Counted from the stretch's first letter, positions 34,624 to 44,344 are shown. The stretch is 64,000 nucleotides of DNA from CAVDAL01 sp963606965 (GCA_963606965.1 CAVDAL010000051.1:1-64000), one strand, 5' to 3'. Notes: generated by a model from the letters alone, not told the origin. A program made the numbers and translations.

Positions 34624-36436
34624 TGAAGCAAGTTCAAATATTGAAGAAGCTTCTGAAGTAAAAGAAGAAGCTGCAAAAAAGCCAGCTCGCAAGACGGCTG
34701 CTAAAAAATCTTCTGCAGAGAAAAAACCTGCTGCAAAAAAGCCAGCAGCTAAGAAGACAGCAACAAAAAAGACTGCTGCAAAAAAGAAGATAGAAACAGT
34801 GGAAGAAGGAACAGCTGAAGAAAAAGCTGTAAATGGTGCAGCTGAAGCTGAAGGGCAAGATAAAGCTCCTGCAAAGAAAACTCCAGCTAAACGCGGTCGC
34901 AAAAAGAAAACTGAGGCAGTTTCAAAAGAAGAAGATTTAGCCAAGGCTGAAGATGCCAAGAAAGAAAAACCAGAAAAGCCTGAAGAATCAGAGCAAGAAC
35001 ATGAAGCTTCTTCTGAAGAAGATGCGCCAGATGCTTCAAGTAAAGACAAAGAGCAGGCTGCTGGTGAAGAACAAGAAAGCAGCAATGGAGCTCGCCGCCG
35101 CATGCGTCGCAGTCGTCGCAGCAATAATAATACAAGGCGCGAGATTGTTCCTTCCGCGACAAGAGATGAACTGGCAAATCTTGCTGACGATGAACTTGTT
35201 GCAAAAGCTGTGCTTTTAGAAGTTGATCCAACAGAATATGGCGAACGAGATGATCTTGTTTCTGCTGTTTATGATTCATTGCTTCAAGCTGAAGGCTTTG
35301 TCATGGTTGAAGGTATCCTTGACATTTTGCCTGATGGCTATGGTTTCATTCGCACAGGTGGTTACCTTCCAGGGGATCATGATGTTTATGTTGGAGCAAG
35401 CATGGTTCGCCGCAATGGCTTGCGCAAAGGCGACTATATAAACGGACGTGTTCGTCCTCCTCGTGATAACGAAAAATATCCAGCTTTAAATATGATTGTC
35501 TTGCTTAATGGCGAGCCTTTTGAAGGTCCAACTCGCCGCGTTAAGTTTGCAAACCTTACTCCAATTTATCCAGATGAACGCTTGATTATGGAACATGGTG
35601 CAACTGGGATTACTGCTCGCGCAATAGACTTGGTTGCTCCTATTGGTAAAGGTCAGCGCGGTTTGATTGTGTCTCCGCCAAAAGCTGGCAAGACAACTGT
35701 TTTGAAAGATATTGCAGCTGCTATCAGCGCAAATGACCCAGATGTTCATTTGATGTGCTTGTTGATTGATGAACGTCCTGAAGAAGTTACAGATATGGAA
35801 CGCAGCATCGATGGGGAAGTTATTTCTTCAACATTCGACATGCCATGTGAAAATCATATTGCTGTTGCTGAACTTGTTATCGAGCGCGCAAAACGACTTG
35901 TTGAAACAGGACAAGATGTTGTTATTTTGCTTGATTCAATCACGCGTCTTGCTCGTGCTTATAACTTGGGGCAACCTGCTTCTGGCCGTATTCTTTCTGG
36001 TGGTGTTGATTCCACAGCTCTTTATCCACCAAAGCGCTTTTTGGGTGCTGCAAGAAATATTGAAGGCGGCGGCTCATTGACCATTTTGGGTACTGCTCTT
36101 ATTGAAACAGGCTCAAAGATGGATGAAGTTATCTTTGAAGAATTTAAAGGCACAGGCAATATGGAACTTAAGCTCGATAGAAGCCTTGCAGACAGAAGAA
36201 TATTCCCAGCAATTGACCCAATTGCTTCTGGCACACGCAAAGAAGAGCTTTTGCTTGACCCACAAGAAGCTCCTTTAATTTGGGGCTTGCGCAGATTGCT
36301 TGCTAATATGAATAATCCTGAACGAGCAATGGATATGCTTGTTAAATCATTGAAGCAAACAGATAATAATCGTGAATTTTTGATTAAATCTGCAAAGAAG
36401 GCGCAAAAGAATTCTGCGGTTGCCGAAGCATTTTAA
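34616..36436 (+). CDS. rho: Transcription termination factor Rho with long N-terminal extension
   Basis: Rho is the hexameric RNA-dependent ATPase that ends transcription. The last 420 of 606 residues are canonical: RNA-binding cold-shock-like domain (DGYGFIRTGGYLPGDHDVYV), P-loop (SPPKAGKTTVLKDI, near residue 355), LIDERPEEVTDMER, and LLDSITRLARAYN. The first 170 residues are a low-complexity Lys/Ala/Glu tract (KKPAAKKPAAKKTATKKTA), then an Arg/Asn-rich RRRMRRSRRSNNNTRR stretch, as in other Actinobacteria, where such inserts bind RNA. The ATG lies eight bases before the end of fsa; an upstream ATG at 34577 lacks a good site. The call is sure. Confidence 0.97.
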   Translation: MSDEASSNIEEASEVKEEAAKKPARKTAAKKSSAEKKPAAKKPAAKKTATKKTAAKKKIETVEEGTAEEKAVNGAAEAEGQDKAPAKKTPAKRGRKKKTEAVSKEEDLAKAEDAKKEKPEKPEESEQEHEASSEEDAPDASSKDKEQAAGEEQESSNGARRRMRRSRRSNNNTRREIVPSATRDELANLADDELVAKAVLLEVDPTEYGERDDLVSAVYDSLLQAEGFVMVEGILDILPDGYGFIRTGGYLPGDHDVYVGASMVRRNGLRKGDYINGRVRPPRDNEKYPALNMIVLLNGEPFEGPTRRVKFANLTPIYPDERLIMEHGATGITARAIDLVAPIGKGQRGLIVSPPKAGKTTVLKDIAAAISANDPDVHLMCLLIDERPEEVTDMERSIDGEVISSTFDMPCENHIAVAELVIERAKRLVETGQDVVILLDSITRLARAYNLGQPASGRILSGGVDSTALYPPKRFLGAARNIEGGGSLTILGTALIETGSKMDEVIFEEFKGTGNMELKLDRSLADRRIFPAIDPIASGTRKEELLLDPQEAPLIWGLRRLLANMNNPERAMDMLVKSLKQTDNNREFLIKSAKKAQKNSAVAEAF

Positions 36437-36443
36437 ATTTTTC

Positions 36444-36472
36444 TTGGAAATTTAAAAACTTGCTGGTATTAT
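36444..36472 (+). promoter_or_regulatory. Promoter of rpmE
   Basis: TTGGAA (36444-36449) and TATTAT (36467-36472), 17 bases apart, lie between rho and rpmE. The leader then holds a hairpin, GCTTTGGT-CGGAA-ACCAAGGC at 36491-36511, just before the AAGGAG site, which could act in feedback control. rho has no terminator of its own, so read-through is also possible. Confidence 0.6.
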
Positions 36473-36529
36473 ATAGCGGTTTGATTAGCTGCTTTGGTCG
36501 GAAACCAAGGCAAGATTTAAGGAGAATTA

Positions 36530-36982
36530 ATGAAAGCTAATATCCATCCAGACTATGTGGAATGCACTGTTCGCTGCTCATGTGGCAACACTTTCCAAAC
36601 TCGTTCCACAAAACCAGAGCTCACAGTTGAACTCTGCAACGAATGCCATCCATTCTTCACTGGTCAACAAAAGTTTGTTGATACAGGCGGACGTGTACAG
36701 CGCTTTGCTGATAAATTTGGTTCAGCTGCTGCACAGCTCAAAGAACAAGAAGCAGCAAAGAAGGCTGCAAAGGCTGCTGCTGCTGAAGAAGCTGCTGCTA
36801 AAAAGGCTGCTGAACGTGAAGCTAAAGCTGCTGCTAAAGCTCAACGTGCTGCTGAATATGCTGAAAAGGCTGCAAAAGCAGAAGCTGAAGCTGCTGAAAA
36901 GGCTGAAGAAGAAGCTCCTGCTGCTGAAGAAGCTCCTGAAGCAGAAGCTGAAGAAGCACAAACAGAGCAAGCCGCTGAATAA
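36530..36982 (+). CDS. rpmE: 50S ribosomal protein L31 with long charged C-terminal tail
   Basis: The first 70 residues are a zinc-binding L31 ([20 protein letters not shown], with CxC and CNECHP keeping four cysteines; [17 protein letters not shown]). L31 sits at the subunit interface of the ribosome. Usual L31 proteins have 65-75 residues, while this has 150. The extra 80 residues are almost only Ala, Lys, Glu and Gln ([20 protein letters not shown]), predicted helical, first basic-mixed then acidic. The ATG follows TAAGGAG. A strong terminator ends the gene. The ribosomal identity is sure; the role of the tail is unknown. Confidence 0.95.
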   Translation: MKANIHPDYVECTVRCSCGNTFQTRSTKPELTVELCNECHPFFTGQQKFVDTGGRVQRFADKFGSAAAQLKEQEAAKKAAKAAAAEEAAAKKAAEREAKAAAKAQRAAEYAEKAAKAEAEAAEKAEEEAPAAEEAPEAEAEEAQTEQAAE

Positions 36983-37010
36983 GCAATTAACGCTTTTTAT
37001 ATGTAGCAAG

Positions 37011-37045
37011 AGGCGCTGTCCCGTTTTGGACGGCGCCTTTCTTTT
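37011..37045 (+). terminator. Intrinsic terminator after rpmE
   Basis: GGCGCTGTCC (37012-37021) and GGACGGCGCC (37028-37037) form a 10-bp stem with one G-U pair around CGTTTT, followed by TTTCTTTT. This is a clear rho-independent terminator separating rho-rpmE from thyX. Confidence 0.9.
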
Positions 37046-37069
37046 AAACTATTGTTGAAAAATAGTAGT

Positions 37070-37083
37070 CGCTTATTTAAGCG
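37070..37083. promoter_or_regulatory. 14-bp palindrome upstream of thyX
   Basis: CGCTTATTTAAGCG is a perfect palindrome 24 bases before the thyX start and after the rpmE terminator. It could be an operator or a small hairpin in the thyX leader. TTGTTG at 37053-37058 may be a -35, with ATTTAA inside the palindrome as -10 at 17 bases, but this is weak. Confidence 0.35.
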
Positions 37084-37107
37084 AAATCAGACGGAAAGGA
37101 ATATGCA

Positions 37108-37782
37108 ATGAATGTAGAATTGCTATATCACACTCCAGACCCGCAGCGCGCGGTCGCCACAGCTGCACGCCTTTGTTATGCACCTGTTGGCGCTTCAGAA
37201 TTGATGGAAACTCTTTCTGAAGAAAAAATCCAAAAAGTTTTAAAGACAATTTTGACTGGCGGACATTTTTCAACATTAGAACACGCAAGCTATACATTTG
37301 CTATTGAGGGAGTTTCGCGAGCATTGACTCATCAGTTAGTTCGTCACCGCATGGCTTCTTATAATCAGCAATCACAGCGCTATGTCACATTTAAGGAAGA
37401 ACCCGAATTTATTCTTCCTCAATCTGTAGTGGATGCTGGCGCTAAAGAGGAATTTGATAAAGCAGCAACTGCTGCTTTTGAAGCATATGCAAAGCTTGTT
37501 GAACTTGGAGTTCCTGCTGAAGATGCACGCTATCTTTTGCCAAATGCTTGCGAAACAAAAATTGTTGTAACAATGAATATGCGTGAACTTCATCACTTCT
37601 TCAGTGTGCGTTGTTGCAATAGAGCTCAGTGGGAAATTCGTGAACTTGCATGCAAAATGCTTGAACTTGTTCGTCCAACAGCACCTTATATTTTTAAAAC
37701 TGCAGGCCCTGGCTGTGCAAAAGGCCATTGCCCAGAAGGCAAGATGAGCTGCGGCGAACCTTGGGAGCATGTCGAACAATAA
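37108..37782 (+). CDS. thyX: FAD-dependent thymidylate synthase ThyX
   Basis: A 224-residue flavin-dependent enzyme making dTMP from dUMP with methylene-THF. The diagnostic motif RHRMASYNQQSQRY begins at residue 79, and the substrate-binding end holds NMRELHHFFSVRCCNRAQWEIR. The length is normal. It avoids the DHF produced by ThyA, which suits anaerobes. GGAAAGGAA precedes the ATG. The stop overlaps the ATG of the DUF1385 gene by one base. The call is sure. Confidence 0.96.
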   Translation: MNVELLYHTPDPQRAVATAARLCYAPVGASELMETLSEEKIQKVLKTILTGGHFSTLEHASYTFAIEGVSRALTHQLVRHRMASYNQQSQRYVTFKEEPEFILPQSVVDAGAKEEFDKAATAAFEAYAKLVELGVPAEDARYLLPNACETKIVVTMNMRELHHFFSVRCCNRAQWEIRELACKMLELVRPTAPYIFKTAGPGCAKGHCPEGKMSCGEPWEHVEQ

Positions 37783-38885
37783 TGAGCGAGTCAAAAAAAG
37801 CATTTAATGCAGATACGTCTGCAACCTGCAGGACGCATGTTGGTGGTCAAGCACTTATTGAAGGAATAATGATGCGCGGACGCAAGAGCTGGGCTGTTGC
37901 TGTCCGCGAACCTTCAGGTGAAATTTATACAGAACAGCATGATTTAATCAGCGGTCGCAAGAAGAACTCGTGGCTTTTGTGGCCAATTATTCGTGGATGC
38001 ACCGCTTTTGTCGAATCTTTAGTTTTGGGTTTTAAGGCTTTAAATATTGCTTCTGAACATGCATATGACTGGGACGAAGATGACGACGACGTAAAGAAGA
38101 ATGCTGCAGAAGATGAAATAAAAGATTGCGATCAAGAAGATTATTCAGATGAAAATACGGAATTATCTTCTGAGCAAAAGAGCGAAAAAACAGCTGATAG
38201 CAAAAAAGATGAGGATGAAAAATCTTCTGGTGGCGCTGGCATCGTAATGTTGATTTCTATGATAATTGGCATTGTGCTTGGCGTTGTAATTTTTGTAGTA
38301 GCACCTGCTGCTGTTAGCAATCTTGTTTTGGGCTCAGACCAAATGAATACTGCTGCATGGAATATTTTTGATGGTATTCTGCGCGTTGTTATTTTCATTG
38401 CATATATATGGCTTATTGGCAGAATGAAAGATATAAAGCGCATGTTTTCATATCATGGCGCTGAACATAAAACAATTCACTGTTTTGAACATGGTCTTGA
38501 ATTAACACCAAAAAATGCTCAGCAATTTCCAACATTGCATGTGCGCTGCGGTACTGCTTTTTTGATTATGGTAATGATTATTGCCATCTTTATTTATACA
38601 GTTTTGGGTCATCCAATTAATTCTTTAATTGATTTAACTGGCATTACAGGCGGTCCTTTGCGCTTTTTGCTTGTAATTTTGACGCGAATTATTTTGCTGC
38701 CTATTATCGCTGGCTGTTCTTATGAAGTTACTGTTAAATGGGCTGGTTCTAGGCCTGAAAATAAACTTGTTAGAATAGTATTATGGCCTGGCATGCAAAT
38801 GCAAAAATTAACAACGAATCAACCTGACGACGACATGCTTGAATGTGCAATTGTTGCAATGAAGCTAGTTTTGGAGAAGGAATAA
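37782..38885 (+). CDS. DUF1385 membrane protein
   Basis: A 367-residue protein of the DUF1385 family, described as predicted metal-dependent membrane proteins. Conserved parts are GGQALIEGIMMRG, the histidine motif SYHGAEHKTIHCFEHG and LHVRCGTAFL. Two central and about three C-terminal hydrophobic segments are visible, with an acidic insert (about residues 95-145) between the first domain and the first helix. The ATG at 37782 overlaps the thyX stop; a reading start inside thyX at 37728 is less likely. The family often neighbours prfA/rpmE in Clostridia and Actinobacteria, which fits here. The function is unknown. Confidence 0.85.
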   Translation: MSESKKAFNADTSATCRTHVGGQALIEGIMMRGRKSWAVAVREPSGEIYTEQHDLISGRKKNSWLLWPIIRGCTAFVESLVLGFKALNIASEHAYDWDEDDDDVKKNAAEDEIKDCDQEDYSDENTELSSEQKSEKTADSKKDEDEKSSGGAGIVMLISMIIGIVLGVVIFVVAPAAVSNLVLGSDQMNTAAWNIFDGILRVVIFIAYIWLIGRMKDIKRMFSYHGAEHKTIHCFEHGLELTPKNAQQFPTLHVRCGTAFLIMVMIIAIFIYTVLGHPINSLIDLTGITGGPLRFLLVILTRIILLPIIAGCSYEVTVKWAGSRPENKLVRIVLWPGMQMQKLTTNQPDDDMLECAIVAMKLVLEKE

Positions 38886-38886
38886 T

Positions 38887-39405
38887 TTGGATTCTCCTAA
38901 TCATATATTCATTATTGGATTCATGGGGGCGGGCAAGACAAGTGTTGCTCGCCGCCTTGCAATGATTACTAGTCTATCTTTAATAGACCTTGATCAACGC
39001 ATTCGAATCTTGCAGCACAGATCTGTAACTGACATATTTCGCCTTCAAGGCGAGCAGGCTTTTCGTGAAGCAGAAACTCATGCTTTAAAAACTCTTTCCT
39101 TCGAACCAAGATCTTTTGTTTCTTGCGGAGGGGGAATAATTGAAACACGCGAAAATTGGGATTTAATGCATGAAAGCGGCACAGTCTTATATTTAGATGT
39201 TGACTTTGATGAAGCTGTTGGAAGGATTTCACATCCAAAGACGCGACCTCTTCTTGCAGATTTAGATAATGCACGTGAAATTTATAATAAGCGCAGGCCT
39301 TTATATTCAGATTGTGCAGATATAACTGTTAAGACAAAGGGCTCAAGTGTGATAAATATTGCCCAAGAATGTAAAAAAGTGCTTATAGAAAGAGAGATTT
39401 TATGA
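38887..39405 (+). CDS. aroK: Shikimate kinase
   Basis: A 172-residue P-loop kinase that phosphorylates shikimate. Walker A is GFMGAGKTS. The DLD motif (SLIDLDQRI), the FR arginine (EQAFREAETHAL), SCGGGIIET and the lid arginine (KTRPLLADL) are all present, so the enzyme looks intact. The start is TTG one base after the DUF1385 stop, with AAGGA five bases before. Its stop overlaps the start of the AroB-like gene by four bases. This contrasts with the next gene, whose catalytic residues are lost. The call is sure. Confidence 0.92.
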   Translation: MDSPNHIFIIGFMGAGKTSVARRLAMITSLSLIDLDQRIRILQHRSVTDIFRLQGEQAFREAETHALKTLSFEPRSFVSCGGGIIETRENWDLMHESGTVLYLDVDFDEAVGRISHPKTRPLLADLDNAREIYNKRRPLYSDCADITVKTKGSSVINIAQECKKVLIEREIL

Positions 39406-40523
39406 GTTCTTATAAAGTTGTTCATTTAGCATTTCCTGATAAGGATGCAGAAGTTCACATCGGCAAAGGAGTTCTTGCAGATATTGCAAGTATGTCAAAG
39501 GATAGATTTGTTGGAACAAAGGTCCTTTTTGTTTCTGATGAAACATGCGGTCCTGTATATGGTGAGCTTTCTAAAAAGCGATTTGAAGAATTGGAATATC
39601 AAGTTTTTGAGATTCAATTTAAAGCTAATGAAGATATAAAAACGCTTGATAATATTAAAGAGATTTGGGAAAAACTAAAGTTTGAACACTTCAGCAGGGA
39701 AGATATTATAGTTGCAATAGGTGGGTCAACAATTTTAGAGCTTGTTGGTTTTGCTGCATCAACTTATATGCATGGAATGCGTTATATTCAAGTTCCAACA
39801 ACATTAATGTCAATGGCTGATACATGTGTTGGTGGCAAGAGCAATATAGAATTTTCAAATAAACAGAATGTTCTTGGAACTTTTTATCAGGCAGACCTTG
39901 TATGCTGCGACACTCGTTGTTTGCATACTTGCAATGATGAAGAATGGCAAAATGGTTTTGCTTCTTTAGTGCGTTGTGCTATAGTTGCTCCGCGCCGCAG
40001 TTTTTATGAATGGCTGCGTTCTCATGCGTCAAGCTTGCAAAACAAGGACGATTTCACATTGCGTGATGCAATTTATATGTCCCTTGATTGCAAAGCGGAT
40101 CTTGTGATGAAAGACTTTTCTGATACAACTGATGTTCAGGCTTGTTTCAAGATGGGAGACAGCTTTGCATCTGCACTGTTAAGCACAGATGCCGCTAAAG
40201 ACTTGTCTTGCGGTCTTGCTTTGGCTGAAGCTTTGCGTTTTTCCTCGAAACTTGCTGTTGAAGTTTTGGGGACGCCAATAGATTTCATAACAAGATTAGA
40301 AGAGTTGCTTACGCTTTTTGATCTTAAGGAACAGGGTTTTTCTAGCACACCAGAAAATATTTTTTATGCACTGACATCTCAAGAAAATTCAAGCGTAGAA
40401 TCATTCCAGTTTATTCTGCCAAGAGACTTTAATGAATGGGATTGCGTTAAAGTTTCAGATGAACTTGTTTATGAGCATGTCGATGCTTGGTGTACATATA
40501 AAGAGCAACTGCTAAATCAGTAA
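39402..40523 (+). CDS. 3-dehydroquinate synthase homologue without metal ligands
   Basis: A 373-residue AroB-family protein (GFAASTYMHGMRYIQVPTTLMSMADTCVGGKS, shortened here to YIQVPTTLMSMADTCVGGKS). Normal AroB makes dehydroquinate with zinc and NAD. Against E. coli AroB the metal ligands are all replaced: the Glu of AEVIK is S188 (its Lys is R191), the His of NLGHTFGHAIE are D253 and S257, and the His of HGEAV is C270. The NAD loop GGGVVGDL reads GGSTILEL. It is unlikely to work as a canonical synthase. The frame is intact and the chain is full length, so it is not a simple pseudogene; a new function or an early decay stage are both possible. Confidence 0.75.
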   Translation: MSSYKVVHLAFPDKDAEVHIGKGVLADIASMSKDRFVGTKVLFVSDETCGPVYGELSKKRFEELEYQVFEIQFKANEDIKTLDNIKEIWEKLKFEHFSREDIIVAIGGSTILELVGFAASTYMHGMRYIQVPTTLMSMADTCVGGKSNIEFSNKQNVLGTFYQADLVCCDTRCLHTCNDEEWQNGFASLVRCAIVAPRRSFYEWLRSHASSLQNKDDFTLRDAIYMSLDCKADLVMKDFSDTTDVQACFKMGDSFASALLSTDAAKDLSCGLALAEALRFSSKLAVEVLGTPIDFITRLEELLTLFDLKEQGFSSTPENIFYALTSQENSSVESFQFILPRDFNEWDCVKVSDELVYEHVDAWCTYKEQLLNQ

Positions 40524-40566
40524 ATGATGACAATTATGCATAATTTTGAAAGAAGGCAATAAGCAA

Positions 40567-41670
40567 ATGAAAGCACTATCAAGAATAGAAAGACTTCGAA
40601 ACTTGATGGATGAAGAAAATTTAGATGCAATAGTAGTTAGTGCTATAACAGATTTGATGTGGCTTACTGGCTTTGAATATGTTTTTGATTCTGAACAGGC
40701 ACATGTTGCATTTATTACAAAAGACGAATGTGTTATTCATACAGATTGCAGATATTCAACAGCAATGAAAAATGCCGCTAAAAGTGAAGGACTTTGGATT
40801 GTTGATGATAAATATGAAAATCATAGTGAATTTATTGGAAGATTGGCAGATAAAAGATCATTAAGTGCATGTAATATTGCAATTGATAAAATGACACCTC
40901 TTGTATTTTATAAAGCATTAAAAAAGCGCTTGCCGGATGCACAATTCATTGAGCGCGAAAATGACATTTTTAAATTGCGCGAACAAAAAGATTTAGCAGA
41001 AATTGAAAATATTAAGCTTGCACAAGCTTGTGCAGAAGCAGGTTTTAAAGAAATGCTTTCGGAAATTCATGAAGGTATGACTGAGCGAGAAGTATCATTA
41101 ATTTTGGAATTTGCGATGCGCAAAAACGGGGCAGATGAATTATCATTTCCTAATATTGTTGCGTCTGGTCCAAATAGTGCAAACCCGCATGCTATACCAA
41201 GCAATAGAAAGTTAAAGAGCGGGGATCTTGTCGTTTTTGATTTTGGTGCGCGCATAAATGGCTATTGTTCTGATACAACAAGGACAATTTCAATTGGCAA
41301 GCCAAGTGAAGAACAAAAGCGAATTTATAATGCTGTACGCCTTGCAAATGAAGAAGTTGAAAAATCTTTGCATGCTGGTGTCACAGGCAAACAAATGCAT
41401 ATACTTGCCGAAGAAGTCTTGCAAGATGCAGGCTTTGGGGGAAAAATGGGACATGCGCTTGGTCATGGTGTAGGTTTGAATGTTCATGAAAACCCAACAC
41501 TTTCGCCTAAAGCAGAGGCTGCTTTGAGAGAAGGCTCAATCGTGACAGTTGAACCAGGTGTTTATATCAGTGGGGAAAATGGTGTAAGATTAGAAGACTT
41601 CGGCTGTGTTAAAGCATCGTCTTTCGATAATTTCTGCAAGTTGCCTCACGATATGTATATTCTAGAGTAA
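40567..41670 (+). CDS. Xaa-Pro aminopeptidase-like M24 metallopeptidase
   Basis: A 367-residue cytoplasmic peptidase with a creatinase N-terminal domain and a pita-bread catalytic domain. The five metal ligands are visible: two Asp in VVFDFGARINGYCSDTTRT, His in GHALGHGVGLNVHE, Glu in VEPGVYI and Glu in VRLEDFG. It probably removes the first residue before proline from peptides. The ATG at 40567 follows GAAGG by ten bases; TTG 40546 is an alternative. It is placed just before efp, a common pair in Gram-positive bacteria. The call is sure. Confidence 0.9.
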   Translation: MKALSRIERLRNLMDEENLDAIVVSAITDLMWLTGFEYVFDSEQAHVAFITKDECVIHTDCRYSTAMKNAAKSEGLWIVDDKYENHSEFIGRLADKRSLSACNIAIDKMTPLVFYKALKKRLPDAQFIERENDIFKLREQKDLAEIENIKLAQACAEAGFKEMLSEIHEGMTEREVSLILEFAMRKNGADELSFPNIVASGPNSANPHAIPSNRKLKSGDLVVFDFGARINGYCSDTTRTISIGKPSEEQKRIYNAVRLANEEVEKSLHAGVTGKQMHILAEEVLQDAGFGGKMGHALGHGVGLNVHENPTLSPKAEAALREGSIVTVEPGVYISGENGVRLEDFGCVKASSFDNFCKLPHDMYILE

Positions 41671-41703
41671 AATGAACTGTTAAAAATAAAGAAAGGAAAG
41701 AAA

Positions 41704-42264
41704 GTGACTGTTCAACCATCTAATTTCAGAAATGGAATGTGCATTAAGTACAACAACAAACTTTGCACAATTGTAGAATTTCAACATGTAAAGCCTGGTA
41801 AAGGCGGTGCCTTTGTTCGCACAAAACTGAAAGATATTACAACTGGTCGTGTTGTTGATTATACATTCCGCCCAACAGAAAAGTTTGACGATGTTCGTCT
41901 TGAATCAAAAGATATTACATATTCATGGACTGATGGTGAAATTTATTATTTCATGGATCCAGAAACATATGAAATGCTTGAAATTCCAGCTGACACAATT
42001 GGCGATGCTGCAAAATGGATTAAGGAAGATTTTTCTTGCAAAGCAATGTATGCAGACGGCAAATTGATTAGCGTTGAGCCTCCTATGTTTGTAGAACTTG
42101 AGGTTAGCAATACAGAGCCTGGTTTCAAAGGCAATACTGTTCAGTCTGGCACAAAGCCTGCAACTCTTGAAACAGGAGCAGAGGTTAAGGTTCCATTGTT
42201 TATTGAGATTGGCGATAAAGTTAAAATCGACTCAAGAGATGGTCGTTTTGTAGAACGCGTTTAA
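41704..42264 (+). CDS. efp: Elongation factor P
   Basis: A 186-residue three-domain tRNA mimic that helps ribosomes through polyproline stretches. The modified-lysine loop is KPGKGGAFVRTKLK (Lys as usual), followed by the OB folds with TYSWTDGEIYYFMDPETYE and the C-terminal GDKVKIDSRDGRFVERV. The start is GTG, preceded by AAAGGAAAGAAA. It follows the M24 peptidase and precedes pyrH. The call is sure. Confidence 0.97.
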   Translation: MTVQPSNFRNGMCIKYNNKLCTIVEFQHVKPGKGGAFVRTKLKDITTGRVVDYTFRPTEKFDDVRLESKDITYSWTDGEIYYFMDPETYEMLEIPADTIGDAAKWIKEDFSCKAMYADGKLISVEPPMFVELEVSNTEPGFKGNTVQSGTKPATLETGAEVKVPLFIEIGDKVKIDSRDGRFVERV

Positions 42265-42993
<729 letters not shown>

Positions 42994-43006
42994 TAAAGGA
43001 GGAAGC

Positions 43007-43564
43007 ATGTCTGAATTCACTGATAAAGCTAAAGAGAATATGGAAAAGACATTGACGTCATTGTCAGGTTCTTTTGCGAACTTGCGCACAGGTCGTGCTT
43101 CTGCTTCCATGCTTGACGGAATTACTGTCGATTATTATGGAGCAGCAACTCCTATTACTCAAATTACTGCTGTAAAGACTCCTGAAGCATCACTTCTTAC
43201 TGTTGAGCCATGGGATAAAAGTATTGTCAATGCTGTAGAAAAAGCAATTCTTGCTTCAAACCTTGGCGTTACTCCAAATAATGATGGCAGCGGCATTATT
43301 CGATTGCCTTTCCCAGCTCCTACTGAAGAACGCCGTAAAGAAATTGTTAAAGAGTGCAAGCAGGTTGCAGAAAATGCACGCATTGCTATTCGCAATGTTC
43401 GCCGTGATATTAAAAATTCTATGGAAAAAGCGCAAAAAGATGGCGAAATGAGCGAAGACGAACTTAAGCGCGCAGAAGACGAACTTCAAAAAGTTACTGA
43501 TACTTATATCAAAAAAGTAGATTCAGCTTTGGCTGATAAAGAAAAAGAAGTGATGGAGATTTAA
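43007..43564 (+). CDS. frr: Ribosome recycling factor
   Basis: A 185-residue tRNA-shaped factor that splits post-termination ribosomes together with EF-G. It shows the usual FANLRTGRASASMLDGI, VDYYGAATPI, VEPWDKSIV and LPFPAPTEERRKEIVK. AAAGGAGG stands five bases before the ATG. The stop is directly followed by the GTG of uppS with no gap. The call is sure. Confidence 0.98.
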   Translation: MSEFTDKAKENMEKTLTSLSGSFANLRTGRASASMLDGITVDYYGAATPITQITAVKTPEASLLTVEPWDKSIVNAVEKAILASNLGVTPNNDGSGIIRLPFPAPTEERRKEIVKECKQVAENARIAIRNVRRDIKNSMEKAQKDGEMSEDELKRAEDELQKVTDTYIKKVDSALADKEKEVMEI

Positions 43565-44341
43565 GTGGATTTATCTGCTTCAACAATTCAGAAAATCTTT
43601 CCACAACTTCCAGATGATATAAATATAAGCGAGCTTGATTTAAATAATGTGCCAAAAAGCGTTGCCATAATAATGGATGGTAATGGCAGATGGGCACAAG
43701 CTCGTGGCCTGAAAAGAGGGGAAGGGCACAAAGCAGGCATTGGCGCTGTGCGAGAAGCTATTCGCACATGCAATGACCTTGGCGTGCGTTTTTTAACTAT
43801 CTATTCATTTTCTTCTGAAAATTGGAAGCGCCCAAAAGAAGAAGTTAGCGGCTTGATGGATTTATTTGCTAAAACAATGGATGCAGAAATTTCAGGCTTA
43901 ATGGCTGAAGATGTTCGTATTCGTCTTCTTGGGCGCATTGAAGATTTGCCTCTGGTCACACGTACTGTATTTTCAAAAGCGCAAAAAAGGTCAGCAAATA
44001 ATAGTGGCATGACTTTAGCAATTGCTGTAAATTATGGTGCTCGTCAAGAAATTTGTGACGCTGCTCGTTCAATTTTTAAAGAAATTGAAAGCGGCAAAAT
44101 TAAACCTGATGACATTGATGAAGAATTGTTTTCTTCTTATTTATATGCTCCTGATGTTTCAGATCCAGATTTAGTGATTCGAACAAGCGGTGAAATGCGC
44201 ATATCAAACTTCCTGCTTTGGCAATCTGCTTATTCTGAATTTTATGTCTCTGATGTTTTGTGGCCAGATTTTGATAGATATGAATTGTTGCGAGCGATAT
44301 TGTCATATCAAAAACGAGTCAGAAGGTTTGGAAGCGTATAA
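43565..44341 (+). CDS. uppS: Isoprenyl transferase (undecaprenyl diphosphate synthase)
   Basis: A 258-residue cis-prenyltransferase making the lipid carrier for peptidoglycan. Conserved motifs are IIMDGNGRWAQARGL (catalytic Asp), GHKAG, YSFSSENWKRP, AVNYGARQEI and the C-terminal DLVIRTSGEMRISNFLLWQ and FYVSDVLWPDF. The start is GTG, directly after the frr stop with GGAG six bases before. The length is usual. The call is sure. Confidence 0.95.
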   Translation: MDLSASTIQKIFPQLPDDINISELDLNNVPKSVAIIMDGNGRWAQARGLKRGEGHKAGIGAVREAIRTCNDLGVRFLTIYSFSSENWKRPKEEVSGLMDLFAKTMDAEISGLMAEDVRIRLLGRIEDLPLVTRTVFSKAQKRSANNSGMTLAIAVNYGARQEICDAARSIFKEIESGKIKPDDIDEELFSSYLYAPDVSDPDLVIRTSGEMRISNFLLWQSAYSEFYVSDVLWPDFDRYELLRAILSYQKRVRRFGSV

Positions 44342-44344
44342 GTT

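Noticed and set aside
34612..35124. Serine/alanine-rich reading frame on the minus strand opposite rho
   Set aside because: It mirrors the Lys/Ala/Glu-rich Rho N-terminus and has no ribosome site or similarity; a compositional shadow.
36722..37009. Phe/Ser-rich minus-strand frame opposite the L31 tail
   Set aside because: Low-complexity shadow of the Ala/Lys codons of rpmE; it also spans the upstream edge of the gene end.
39402..40523. AroB homologue as pseudogene
   Set aside because: The frame is complete, overlaps aroK in the normal way and keeps family-wide blocks, so decay by frameshift or truncation is not shown.
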